DNA from: Marinobacter salinisoli
Lineage (GTDB): Bacteria; Pseudomonadota; Gammaproteobacteria; Pseudomonadales; Oleiphilaceae
DNA: 64,000 nucleotides
Assembly: GCF_017301335.1 (NCBI RefSeq)
Contig: NZ_CP071247.1
Span: 1,364,001 to 1,428,000 of the forward strand
Direction of reading: 5' to 3'
The translations under genes and the position numbers were made by a program. The notes under the pieces are model-generated. The model worked only from the letters and a program-made list of their open reading frames with translations, searched no databases and was not told the origin of the DNA. Positions 45,831 to 54,278 of the stretch are shown here, in pieces; the first letter of the stretch is position 1; the number at the start of each line of letters is the position of its first letter.

Positions 45831-47201
45831 ATGAATACCCTGGAAAGACGATCGGTAGCGGCCCTCGCGTCTGTGTACGCCATGCGTATGCTGGGTTTGT
45901 TCATGGTCATGCCCGTATTTGTGCTGCTGGGAAATGATCTTCAGGGGGCAACCCCGGCACTGCTCGGATTTGCCATTGGCGCCTACGGTCTGAGTCAGGC
46001 CCTGCTCCAGATCCCGTTTGGATTGTTGTCCGATCGGGTTGGCCGCAAGCGCATGATCTACATCGGGCTGGTCCTGTTTGCCGCGGGCAGCCTGCTCGCC
46101 GGTTCGGCTGATTCCATATACGTTGTGATTGTCGGTCGGATTCTTCAGGGCGCCGGTGCCATCGCCAGCGTGTTGATGGCGTTGCTCAGTGACCTGACCC
46201 GGGAGGAAGAGCGCACCAAGGCCATGGCGACGGTCGGGATTTCGATTGGCTTGTCGTTTTCTGTGTCGCTGGTGCTTGGCCCCCTGCTGGGCAGTATCTG
46301 GGGCCTGTCGGGTATCTTCTATGCGACGGCCGCACTGGCAGTGCTGGCCTTGGTGATTGTGCACCGGCTCGTGCCGACCCCCCACCAGCACAAGATCAGC
46401 GCCGATACCCATCCCGCCAAAGAGATGCTGAGCACCGTGCTCGCGGATGGGCGTCTTGTCCGGCTCGATTTCGGCATCTTTGCGCTGCATTTCGTGCTGA
46501 CCGCGCTGTTTCTGTTATTCCCGTCCGTTCTGCAAAATCAGCTGGGATTGCCCAGTGAATCCCATTGGTGGTTTTACCTCAGCGTGATGGTAACGTCGTT
46601 TTTTGCCATGGTGCCTTTCATCATCCTCGGCGAGAAAAAGCGCAAGATGAAACCCGTTCTGTGCGGCGCCATTGGCTTGCTGACTCTGGCCACCGCCGGG
46701 CTGGCGTCGGCCACCAGCGGGCTGGTCACGGCCTGGGTTGTGCTGTTTGCGTTTTTCATGGCATTCAATCTGCTTGAGGCCAGTCTGCCCTCCCTGATCA
46801 GCAAGGAAGCTCCGGCGGCCAGCAAGGGTACTGCGATGGGGGTGTATTCCACGTCCCAGTTCTTTGGTGCATTTCTGGGCGGGGCGCTTGGCGGGGTGCT
46901 GCTCGAGGGCGTCGGTTTTGCCGGGGTGCTCTGGCTGATGGTCGGGCTACTGGCGCTCTGGTTGCTGGTGGCACTGACGATGCCGGCCCCGGGATACACG
47001 ACCAGTTTCGTGGTACAGTTGCAGCAAGTGGTTGGTGACCAGTACGACCAGATCGACGATCGGCTTCGGCAGTTGCCCGGCGTACAGGATGTGGTGATTG
47101 TTGAAGAGGCGGCGACGGCTTATTTAAAGGTTGATCGCCAGCAGTTTGATGAGGCGCTACTGGCGGACGTTGCATTTGTTCGCCAGGGTGGCGGTTCTTA
47201 A
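45831..47201 (+). CDS. MFS transporter, YajR-like with C-terminal YAM domain
   Basis: 456 aa, about the length of E. coli YajR (454). Twelve predicted transmembrane helices; the motif-A loop after helix 2 is seen as GLLSDRVGRKRMIYIG. After the last helix, about 65 residues (QLPGVQDVVIVEEAATAYLK within them) fit the small ferredoxin-like YAM domain of YajR. Substrate unknown; drug/proton antiport family. The start at 45831 is chosen because MNTLERRSVAALASVYAMR is the natural N-terminus; longer in-frame readings would overlap uvrA. A TACAAT box near 45761 may belong to its promoter. The uvrA-MFS-ssb order is shared with Pseudomonas. Confidence 0.88.
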   Translation: MNTLERRSVAALASVYAMRMLGLFMVMPVFVLLGNDLQGATPALLGFAIGAYGLSQALLQIPFGLLSDRVGRKRMIYIGLVLFAAGSLLAGSADSIYVVIVGRILQGAGAIASVLMALLSDLTREEERTKAMATVGISIGLSFSVSLVLGPLLGSIWGLSGIFYATAALAVLALVIVHRLVPTPHQHKISADTHPAKEMLSTVLADGRLVRLDFGIFALHFVLTALFLLFPSVLQNQLGLPSESHWWFYLSVMVTSFFAMVPFIILGEKKRKMKPVLCGAIGLLTLATAGLASATSGLVTAWVVLFAFFMAFNLLEASLPSLISKEAPAASKGTAMGVYSTSQFFGAFLGGALGGVLLEGVGFAGVLWLMVGLLALWLLVALTMPAPGYTTSFVVQLQQVVGDQYDQIDDRLRQLPGVQDVVIVEEAATAYLKVDRQQFDEALLADVAFVRQGGGS

Positions 47202-47246
47202 ATTTGAACGCCCGATTTTCCCGGGATACTCAGTCAGGAGCAGAGC

Positions 47247-47783
47247 ATGGCACGAGGTGTAAACAAAGTTATTCTCATTGGGAACCTTGGGCAGGATCCT
47301 GAAACCCGCTATACCCCGAATGGCAATGCCGTGGTGAACCTCAACCTGGCGACAGACGAGAGCTACAAGGATCGTCAGACCGGCCAGATGGTTCCCAAAA
47401 CCGAATGGCACCGTATTGTCATGTTCGGCAAGATCGCTGAAGTGGCGGGTCAATACCTGCGCAAGGGCTCCAAGGTCTATATCGAAGGCAAGCTGCAGAC
47501 CCGTAAGTGGCAGGATCAGAGTGGCCAGGATCGTTACACCACGGAAGTGGTTGTCGACATCAACGGCCAGATGCAGATGCTGGATAGCCGTGGTGAAGGT
47601 GGTGGCATGGGGCAGGGCGCGCCGGCAGGTCGTCCGCAGCAAGCCAACTACAACGCACCGCCGGCCAGCCAGCAGGGTGCGCAGCAACCGGCCGGCGGCG
47701 GCTACAGCCAGCCCGGTCAGCCAGCCCAGGGTGGCAGCATGCCTGAGCCGGTCGATGATTTTGACGACGATATTCCCTTCTGA
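47247..47783 (+). CDS. ssb: Single-stranded DNA-binding protein
   Basis: 178 aa. The OB fold (about 1-112, [20 protein letters not shown]) binds ssDNA as a tetramer. A Gln/Gly/Pro-rich flexible linker follows, and the conserved acidic tip DFDDDIPF recruits RecQ, RecO, PriA and other partners. AGGAGC precedes the ATG. A terminator follows. Confidence 0.99.
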   Translation: MARGVNKVILIGNLGQDPETRYTPNGNAVVNLNLATDESYKDRQTGQMVPKTEWHRIVMFGKIAEVAGQYLRKGSKVYIEGKLQTRKWQDQSGQDRYTTEVVVDINGQMQMLDSRGEGGGMGQGAPAGRPQQANYNAPPASQQGAQQPAGGGYSQPGQPAQGGSMPEPVDDFDDDIPF

Positions 47784-47820
47784 TGCGGGTTTTCTAACGC
47801 GCTCGAAGTGCTTTCGAAAA

Positions 47821-47845
47821 AGCCCCGTTGAACGGGGCTTTTTTA
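47821..47845 (+). terminator. Terminator of ssb
   Basis: AGCCCCG and CGGGGCT form a stem around TTGAA, followed by six T. It isolates ssb from the MSHA cluster. Confidence 0.92.
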
Positions 47846-47901
47846 TGTCTTGTGCTCGAGCCGGGGGGGGGTTGGGGCTTTGTTACGGCTCTGCAAAAAA
47901 A

Positions 47902-47917
47902 TGTGAAAATGTTCACA
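47902..47917 (+). promoter_or_regulatory. CRP/Vfr-type binding site upstream of the MSHA cluster
   Basis: TGTGAAAATGTTCACA is a perfect TGTGA-N6-TCACA palindrome with A/T flanks, the core of the CRP and Vfr consensus. It lies about 120 bp upstream of mshI. Candidate -10 boxes TATAGT (47930-47935) and TATTAT (47947-47952) lie downstream without good -35 boxes, consistent with an activator-dependent promoter; the true start is not determined. The rest of the 47849-48037 gap is A/T-rich with nothing else recognised. Confidence 0.65.
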
Positions 47918-48037
47918 AAAAATGGAGTCTATAGTGCTTTCTCATTTATTATGTAAGCCAATGTAAAAACTGCTGAAATTTCAATCAGAACCACTAGAAT
48001 CTGGGCAAACATCGGCCTTTTCCCCTAGCAGGACTCC

Positions 48038-48973
48038 ATGACCACACGCTCCATGTTTTCAAGGCTTGCCGGACTGCTGAACAGGGCTGGCGGGCGCCGC
48101 TCGCACGTTTGTCTGGAAGTGCGGCCCGATGGCATTGCCTGGGCTGCCGTGGCCAGCGGCGCATCGCCGGCCTCCGGTTTTGTCGAGTGCATGCCGGCCA
48201 AACGGCTTCAGACACTGCAGGGACTGGTGGATCAGCGTAACTGGAGTGGCGCCAGAACCACTCTGGTGCTGCCGCTGGATCAGTATCAGGTGTTCCAGAT
48301 GGAGCGGCCTGAAGGTGTCGATGAATCCGAGCTCGCTGATGCCCTGAAATGGAAGCTGAAGGATTTTCTGGATTTCCCCCCTTCCGACGCCGTTTCCGAC
48401 GTATTCCCGTTTCCCGAAGACGCCTCACGTGGCCGAGGCGCGCTGGTCAACGTGGTGTCGGCCCGCAAGTCGCTGGTTCAGGAGCTGGTTACTCTGGTTC
48501 GTGACACCGGGCTTGAACTGGTAACGATCGATATTGCCGAACTGGCCCTGCGTAACTTGGTGAGTGTGCTGGATCAGAACGGCCGCGGCGCTGCACTGGT
48601 TCATCTGCGGGACGGGTACGGTCAGATGGTGGTGTGCCGGAAGGATACGCTTTACCTGTCCCGGCGCCTCGATGTCGCCGCCAACGATCTGATGGATGTG
48701 GCTCGTCAGGAGAACGCTGTTCAATCGCTGGCGCTGGAGATGCAGCGATCGCTTGATTATTACGAGAGCCAGTTGGGTCAGGTGCCTCCGGCGACGATTC
48801 AGATGGTGGCCCGGGACAAGTCATTGCCGCTGGCTTCGATGGTCTCCTCGTACGTGGCGGCAAGTGTCCAGATGCTGGACTGGTCATCGCTGGGGGCGGA
48901 AGCAAACATGGATAGCCGATGCCTGCCGGCCTGGAGTGCCGCGCTGCCGATGGCTGGAGGTGAGCGCTCATGA
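48038..48973 (+). CDS. mshI: MSHA biogenesis protein MshI (PilM-like)
   Basis: A 311-aa cytoplasmic, actin-like fold protein of the pilus inner-membrane platform. The N-terminal part (HVCLEVRPDGIAWAAV) and QMERPEGVDESELADALKWK are typical of PilM/MshI. AGGA lies upstream of the ATG. First gene of the cluster; it overlaps the next gene by four bases. In Vibrio mshH precedes it, but not here. Confidence 0.88.
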   Translation: MTTRSMFSRLAGLLNRAGGRRSHVCLEVRPDGIAWAAVASGASPASGFVECMPAKRLQTLQGLVDQRNWSGARTTLVLPLDQYQVFQMERPEGVDESELADALKWKLKDFLDFPPSDAVSDVFPFPEDASRGRGALVNVVSARKSLVQELVTLVRDTGLELVTIDIAELALRNLVSVLDQNGRGAALVHLRDGYGQMVVCRKDTLYLSRRLDVAANDLMDVARQENAVQSLALEMQRSLDYYESQLGQVPPATIQMVARDKSLPLASMVSSYVAASVQMLDWSSLGAEANMDSRCLPAWSAALPMAGGERS

Positions 48974-49575
48974 CCCAGGCCGTCAACCTGTACACCGAGG
49001 AGCTCCGTCCTCGTCGTGAGAGCCTGCAGGCCAGCACGCTGATTGTTTTACTGGGTCTGTTGATTGTCAGCCTGGTCATGGTCAGTGGCATGACCCATTA
49101 CCAGGCAGCCCAGCTGCAACAGCGCCTCGATTCGATGGCATCGAGTAATCAGGGCATCGAACAGAATATTGCGCGGCTGAGCAACGCGGTCGAGGCACGC
49201 CGTCCCTCGCCGGAAGTGCGGGAAGCGTTGATCGCAATCACCGATCAGCTTGCCCGCCGGCAGCGGTTACTGGAAAAGGTGGAAGGCCTGGTGCTGGGCA
49301 GTGGCGAACGCTTCTCTCCGAAAATGGCCGCCCTCGCGCGCCAGATTCCGGATGATGTCTGGCTGACCGGGGTGTGGCTGAGCGCAGAACAATCGCAGGT
49401 GGCCCTGGAAGGCCGTGCCCGCTCTGGCTCACTGGTGCCGTCCTATCTGCAAAATCTGGGCGATGAGCCGGCGTTCAGCGGCAAGACCTTCGGTGCCTTC
49501 CGGTTGTCGCGCCCTGAAAACGAGCGGGGAATCCGTTTTCGCGTGGCCACCGACCGCAACAGGGAGGACAGCTGA
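48970..49575 (+). CDS. MSHA biogenesis PilN-like protein (MshI2 type)
   Basis: 201 aa with a short cytoplasmic segment (AVNLYTEELRPRRESL, the PilN motif that binds PilM), one transmembrane helix (about 20-42) and a periplasmic coiled coil plus ferredoxin-like domain. It would link the cytoplasmic MshI to the periplasmic MshJ. GGAGGTGA lies upstream. Called mshI2 in some genomes. Confidence 0.82.
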   Translation: MTQAVNLYTEELRPRRESLQASTLIVLLGLLIVSLVMVSGMTHYQAAQLQQRLDSMASSNQGIEQNIARLSNAVEARRPSPEVREALIAITDQLARRQRLLEKVEGLVLGSGERFSPKMAALARQIPDDVWLTGVWLSAEQSQVALEGRARSGSLVPSYLQNLGDEPAFSGKTFGAFRLSRPENERGIRFRVATDRNREDS

Positions 49576-50261
49576 TGGCCAATTCCTGGCAAGCTTCCGT
49601 GAAACAGGCTGCGGACTGGTTTAACGCGCGCCCCCTGCGGGAGCGGGGCCTGATCACGGTGACGGTACTGATCGCCACCCTGTTCGTTGGCTGGGAACTG
49701 AGCGTTACCCCGGCGTTGAAGAGCAAAGACGTGCTGGAAGACCGGCTTGAGGTGTTGTCCTCAACCCGCGAACGCCTGCTGATGCAGCAGCAGACGCTGA
49801 ATGAACAGCTCGCGACCGATCCGTCACAGGCGTTGCGTAATGAGCTGGCTGGCCGTCAGGCCAGACTGGAACGGCTGGAGCAACAGATTGCCGACTCCAC
49901 CGCCAAACTCATTGCACCCAAAGCCATGGTGTCCCTGCTCAAGGACATGCTGTCCGCGCAGCAGTCCCTGGGGCTGGAATCGCTGGAATTGAAAGCGCCC
50001 GAGCCGGTTTTTGCGCCCGCGACCGGCGATGCGGACGACGGGCAGCCGGCGAATGCCGAGCCGCTTCTGTACGCGCACGATGTCGAATTGAAAATTCGAG
50101 GCAGCTATCTGGATGTTCTGGCGTACCTTGAACGCCTGGAATCACTGGATGAGCGGCTGGGTTGGGTGACGTTTGAATACGACGCCAATAGCTGGCCGGC
50201 CGGTGAAGCGGTTGTCCGGGTTCGGACATTGAGTCTCGAACCCGTCTGGTTGGGAGTGTGA
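49575..50261 (+). CDS. mshJ: MSHA biogenesis protein MshJ (PilO-like)
   Basis: 228 aa: short N-terminal segment, one transmembrane helix (about 24-43), a coiled coil (about 48-110) and a C-terminal ferredoxin-like domain (YAHDVELKIRGSYLDVLAYL). This is the PilO layout; it pairs with the PilN-like protein in the periplasmic alignment complex. Start overlaps the upstream stop as TGATG. Confidence 0.82.
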   Translation: MANSWQASVKQAADWFNARPLRERGLITVTVLIATLFVGWELSVTPALKSKDVLEDRLEVLSSTRERLLMQQQTLNEQLATDPSQALRNELAGRQARLERLEQQIADSTAKLIAPKAMVSLLKDMLSAQQSLGLESLELKAPEPVFAPATGDADDGQPANAEPLLYAHDVELKIRGSYLDVLAYLERLESLDERLGWVTFEYDANSWPAGEAVVRVRTLSLEPVWLGV

Positions 50262-50262
50262 A

Positions 50263-50610
50263 ATGAACCGGTGTATCCGCCCTGAATCCGTCAGCCTGAT
50301 GGCGTTGCTGCTGGCCGGTCTTTTTACCTTTTCAGCGCCGGCAATGGCGCTGAAGGATCCCACTCGTCCACCCGGGTTTGACAATGCACCGGCGAAAGCC
50401 GCCCCCAGGACCAGTCTTGCCCTGCAATCCATCCTGGTGGGCAATGGCCGCAAAGTGGCGGTGATCAACGGAGAGCCTCGGGCAGAAGGCCAGGCCTTCG
50501 GTGATATCCGGGTTCGGCGCATCCTCCGGGATCGGGTCGAGGTGCTGGATCATGGGCGACTCCGGACGCTTTACCTTGAGCCGCTTCCGCAGGTGCGGAG
50601 GACTCAATGA
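50263..50610 (+). CDS. mshK: MSHA biogenesis protein MshK (PilP-like)
   Basis: 115 aa with a signal peptide (about 1-26). The segment LKDPTRPPGF and the beta domain LQSILVGNGRKVAVINGEP resemble PilP/GspC homology regions that connect the inner platform to the secretin. Its stop overlaps the mshL start by four bases. Confidence 0.8.
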   Translation: MNRCIRPESVSLMALLLAGLFTFSAPAMALKDPTRPPGFDNAPAKAAPRTSLALQSILVGNGRKVAVINGEPRAEGQAFGDIRVRRILRDRVEVLDHGRLRTLYLEPLPQVRRTQ

Positions 50611-52334
50611 GACAACAACAGGCAATCATGACCACGATGAAACCTCTGGCCGTCGCACTGCTGGCGGGCACGCTGGCGGCGTGCAGCAACAACCCGCTGA
50701 TGCGCTCATCCACCGCCACCTCGACCGACGTTGCGGAAGCCATTGATCAGAGCCTCGCGACCGCCGAAGCGCAGGCCGCCGCCAGGCCGGCTCAACCGGC
50801 CGCTTCGTCGGGGCTGCCCGCGAATATCAGCGCCGCCTTGCTGCCGCCCCTGTCACCGAGCCAGGACCTGGAAGAGCGATTTGATGTGAATGCCAGCTCC
50901 ATCGCAGCGGGCAGTTTCTTCGAATCGCTGGTGGAGGGAACTCGCTACAATGTGGTGGTTCATCCGGACGTGGATGCCGTGATTGATCTGCGCCTGCGGG
51001 ATGTTACTGTGCCCGAGGTGATGGAAATTGCCGCTGACCTGTATGGCCTGGATATTCAGCGCAGCGGCCGTCTGTTCCGGGTAAAAGCCGACCTGATCCA
51101 GACCCGGATCTTCCCGATCGATTACCTGCACTTCAAGCGCAAGGGCGGCTCGGAGACGCGGGTCAGCTCCGGTCAGGTCACCAACACCTCAAGCAGTGGC
51201 AATGGTGTCAGCGGCTCCGGGGATAACCGGGGCCGGGCCGGAACCACAATGGCCGGAACCACGATCTCCACCGAAACCGAATCCAACTTCTGGCTCGATA
51301 TCCGTGATGCCGTCACCATGATCGTCGGCACCAGCGACAGTCGCCAGGTAATCGTGAACCCGGGTGCGGGCCTGGTGATGGTCCGTGCCGGCGGTGAAGA
51401 ACTGCGGCTGGTGGAAGAGTACCTGCGTCGTACCGAGTTGATTATGCAGCGCCAGGTGGTGCTGGAAGCGAAGATTCTGGAAATCATTCTGGATGAGGGC
51501 TACCAGCAGGGCATCAACTGGTCTGACCTGCAAAGTGGCAGCAGCATCGTTGCCTCCGACGGCCTGCCGGAGAACTTCACCGCACAGGCATTGGCCGGGC
51601 AGGCGATTCGTACCTCCGACATTGGTGGCCTGTTCTCGGCCAGTGTTCGCGCCGGTGATTTCACGGCACTGATTGAACTGCTGGGTGAGCAGGGCAACGT
51701 GCAGATCCTGTCCAGTCCGCGGATCTCTACCGTCAACAACCAGAAGGCCGTGATCAAAGTAGGGACGGACGAATTTTTTGTCACCGACATCGACTTTGAA
51801 GACGACAATTCCTCGATCACCGGGTCAGACAGCACGTCCACGTCGGTGGAGCTGACCCCGTTCTTTTCGGGCATTTCCCTGGACGTGACCCCCCAGATTT
51901 CCGACAGCGGCAGCATTACCCTGCACGTTCACCCCTCGGTCAGCGACGTGAACGATCAGGAAAAGATCATCACCATCGGCGAGCGGGACGTGACCCTGCC
52001 GCTGGCAATCAGCACCGTGCGTGAAACCGACAGCGTGATCCGGGCCGAGAGCGGCCAGATCGTGGTGATTGGTGGGCTGATCCAGAACACCAGCGAAGAC
52101 TCGAATTCCGCGGTGCCTTTCTTCAGCGATATCCCGCTGGTGGGGGAGCTGTTCAAACAGCGTAAGTTCCAGTCCCGCAAGAGCGAACTGGTGATCCTGC
52201 TGCGGCCGGTGGTGGCCTCGGCAGAGCAGATGAATGCTGATGTGTCGGCCAGCCGGGAGCGGATGAATGTGCTCCGGGAAGTGTTGCAGTCCTCTGGATC
52301 CGTGACGCCGGAACCCGAACGAGCCGTTCGCTGA
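50607..52334 (+). CDS. mshL: MSHA outer-membrane secretin MshL
   Basis: A 575-aa secretin forming the pilus exit pore. Lipoprotein signal with lipobox LAAC (Cys26). An N-terminal STN-like domain (about 90-160) precedes N-domains, and the C-terminal secretin domain has GAGLVMVRAGGEELRLVEEY and the signature VPFFSDIPLVGELFKQRKFQ. A Gly/Ser/Thr-rich insert lies near 190-220. GGAGG sits five bases before ATG 50607; later in-frame ATGs at 50628 and 50637 are alternatives. Confidence 0.93.
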   Translation: MRQQQAIMTTMKPLAVALLAGTLAACSNNPLMRSSTATSTDVAEAIDQSLATAEAQAAARPAQPAASSGLPANISAALLPPLSPSQDLEERFDVNASSIAAGSFFESLVEGTRYNVVVHPDVDAVIDLRLRDVTVPEVMEIAADLYGLDIQRSGRLFRVKADLIQTRIFPIDYLHFKRKGGSETRVSSGQVTNTSSSGNGVSGSGDNRGRAGTTMAGTTISTETESNFWLDIRDAVTMIVGTSDSRQVIVNPGAGLVMVRAGGEELRLVEEYLRRTELIMQRQVVLEAKILEIILDEGYQQGINWSDLQSGSSIVASDGLPENFTAQALAGQAIRTSDIGGLFSASVRAGDFTALIELLGEQGNVQILSSPRISTVNNQKAVIKVGTDEFFVTDIDFEDDNSSITGSDSTSTSVELTPFFSGISLDVTPQISDSGSITLHVHPSVSDVNDQEKIITIGERDVTLPLAISTVRETDSVIRAESGQIVVIGGLIQNTSEDSNSAVPFFSDIPLVGELFKQRKFQSRKSELVILLRPVVASAEQMNADVSASRERMNVLREVLQSSGSVTPEPERAVR

Positions 52335-52336
52335 CT

Positions 52337-53176
52337 ATGTACGAATCGCATTTCGGACTGCAGGAAGCACCGTTCGCATTGACGCCCAACACACGCTACT
52401 TTCTGCGTGCCCCCAGCCATGGGGACGCGCTGGAATTGCTGCTGGTCGCGCTGAGTGAACGGGAAGGCTTTATCAAGATCACCGGTGAAGTCGGTACCGG
52501 CAAAACCCTGTTGTGTCGCTTACTGCTCAACGAACTGGACAGCAAAGCCCGCACGGCTTATCTGCCAAACCCGCATTTGTCCCCCGATGCCCTGTACGAG
52601 GCCGTGGCTGAGGAGTTGGGGGTTGCGGTGTCCGAGTGCGCCAATACCCATCAGGTCCTGAAGGCGCTGAACGCGGCCCTGATTGATCTGGCCATGGAGC
52701 GGAAGCCCGTGGTGCTGGTGATTGACGAGGCCCAGGCCATGCCGGAAGACACCATCGAGGCGTTAAGGCTGTTGACCAATCTGGAAACCGAGAGTACCCG
52801 TCTGCTGCAGGTGGTGCTGTTCGGCCAGCCGGAACTGGACACGCTGCTGGAAAAAGACAGCCTGCGTCAGTTGCGGCAGCGAATTACCTTCCATTATCGG
52901 CTGCTGCCGCTGACCCGGGATTCTGTTGCCCAGTATTTGCGTCACCGGGTATCCCAGGCCGGCTATAACGGCCCGGAGCTGTTTTCTGCGGGCGCGTTGC
53001 GCCTGATCACCCGGGCCTCCGGCGGCATTCCCCGGCTGGTTAACATTCTGGCCCACAAGTCCATGCTGGCGGCGTGGGGACTGGGCGACCGGGCAATAGG
53101 CCGTGGCCATGTGCTTCGTGCCATTCGCGATACCGAAAGTGTCCGGGCACCGGGTTTACTGGCGAGGTGGTTATGA
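52337..53176 (+). CDS. mshM: MSHA biogenesis ATPase MshM (ExeA-like)
   Basis: A 279-aa AAA ATPase related to ExeA/GspA. Start MYESHFGLQEAPFALTPNTR is typical. Walker A GEVGTGKT (50-57) and Walker B VVLVIDEAQ (125-133) are intact. Family members help insert the secretin through peptidoglycan. No peptidoglycan-binding domain is fused here. Overlaps mshN by four bases. Confidence 0.92.
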   Translation: MYESHFGLQEAPFALTPNTRYFLRAPSHGDALELLLVALSEREGFIKITGEVGTGKTLLCRLLLNELDSKARTAYLPNPHLSPDALYEAVAEELGVAVSECANTHQVLKALNAALIDLAMERKPVVLVIDEAQAMPEDTIEALRLLTNLETESTRLLQVVLFGQPELDTLLEKDSLRQLRQRITFHYRLLPLTRDSVAQYLRHRVSQAGYNGPELFSAGALRLITRASGGIPRLVNILAHKSMLAAWGLGDRAIGRGHVLRAIRDTESVRAPGLLARWL

Positions 53177-54276
53177 GCTTGCTGAATGATGCCTTGCGTG
53201 CCGCCGAGCAGCGCCAGAACCGTCCGCAGGGCGTTGATGCCTATACAGGCCAGCACGCCGGCCAGCGTTCTCGCCGGTGGCGTTTGCCCGCGCTGGCAGG
53301 TGGTGTGTTGATGCTGGCGGTGGCCGGTTATGTGTTGCTGGAGCGTGATGCCCCGGCGCCGGACCAGGCCGAACAACTGTCTCCCGTGGAAGCACCGCAG
53401 GTGCCCGAGCCAGCGCCAGCGGCACCGTTGGCGCCTGAGCGAACGCTCGCCGAGACCGCGGTCGCTTCGGCAGAGCCCGCGTCGAACACCGCTACCAAGG
53501 CAGACCCTCACTCCGCCTCGGAAGAAAATCCAAGGCGGGCCGTCGGAACCGCCTCGGCGGCGCCTCAGGTTGCTGAACGTCCTGAGCCGGCCAAGCCCCA
53601 GCCTGTAGTTGAAGCAAGCAAAGCGAAGCCTGAGCCGTCACCGGAACCGGTGCTCGCGAAGCAGAGCGAATTGGCGCCCCAGCCGGCGGTCAAACAGCTC
53701 CGTGAGACGCCTGAAGCCGTTGATCAGAGAACCAGCCAGACGCTTGAGCGCTTGTTGCGTGCGGGGGATTCCCGTGTTGCCGAGCAGCAACTGGTGGCTC
53801 TGACGGCCAGACAGGCGGCTCCGGCCAGCCGGGAGGTGTTTGCCCGGGCGATGCTGGTGCAACAGCAACCGGATCGGGCCTTGCGCTGGCTGGGTGAATC
53901 GGACGTCAGCGCTTACCCCGCTCTGCGCCTGCTCAGGGCAAGGGCTTTGCTGACCACCGGTGATCTTGCGGCTGCCGTCACCGCGCTGCGCCAGCACGTT
54001 CCACCGGTTCGGGAATACATTGAATACCGGGTCACCCTGGCCACCTTGTTACAACAGGCCGGGGATGCAGACTCGGCTGCACAGCACTGGACCGCCCTGA
54101 TTTCCGTTGACGACAGCCGCCCGGCCTGGTGGGTCGGGCTGGCCATTGCCCTTGAATCCCGGGGTGAGTTGGCCAGCGCGGCCCGTGCCTACGGCCAGGC
54201 CGCCCAGTTGCCAGGCTTGTCGCGCTCGCTGTCGGATTATGTTCGTGAACGGCTGGAAACACTGCAGGCAGGATAG
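53173..54276 (+). CDS. mshN: MSHA biogenesis protein MshN (TPR protein)
   Basis: 367 aa: cytoplasmic N-terminus (MSLLNDALRAAEQRQ), transmembrane helix about 38-56, a long Pro/Ala/Glu-rich periplasmic linker (about 60-185), then tetratricopeptide-like repeats to the C-terminus. It is similar in layout to GspB/ExeB, the partner of ExeA, which fits its coupling to mshM. The start at 53173 overlaps the mshM stop (ATGA). Confidence 0.88.
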   Translation: MSLLNDALRAAEQRQNRPQGVDAYTGQHAGQRSRRWRLPALAGGVLMLAVAGYVLLERDAPAPDQAEQLSPVEAPQVPEPAPAAPLAPERTLAETAVASAEPASNTATKADPHSASEENPRRAVGTASAAPQVAERPEPAKPQPVVEASKAKPEPSPEPVLAKQSELAPQPAVKQLRETPEAVDQRTSQTLERLLRAGDSRVAEQQLVALTARQAAPASREVFARAMLVQQQPDRALRWLGESDVSAYPALRLLRARALLTTGDLAAAVTALRQHVPPVREYIEYRVTLATLLQQAGDADSAAQHWTALISVDDSRPAWWVGLAIALESRGELASAARAYGQAAQLPGLSRSLSDYVRERLETLQAG

Positions 54277-54278
54277 GC

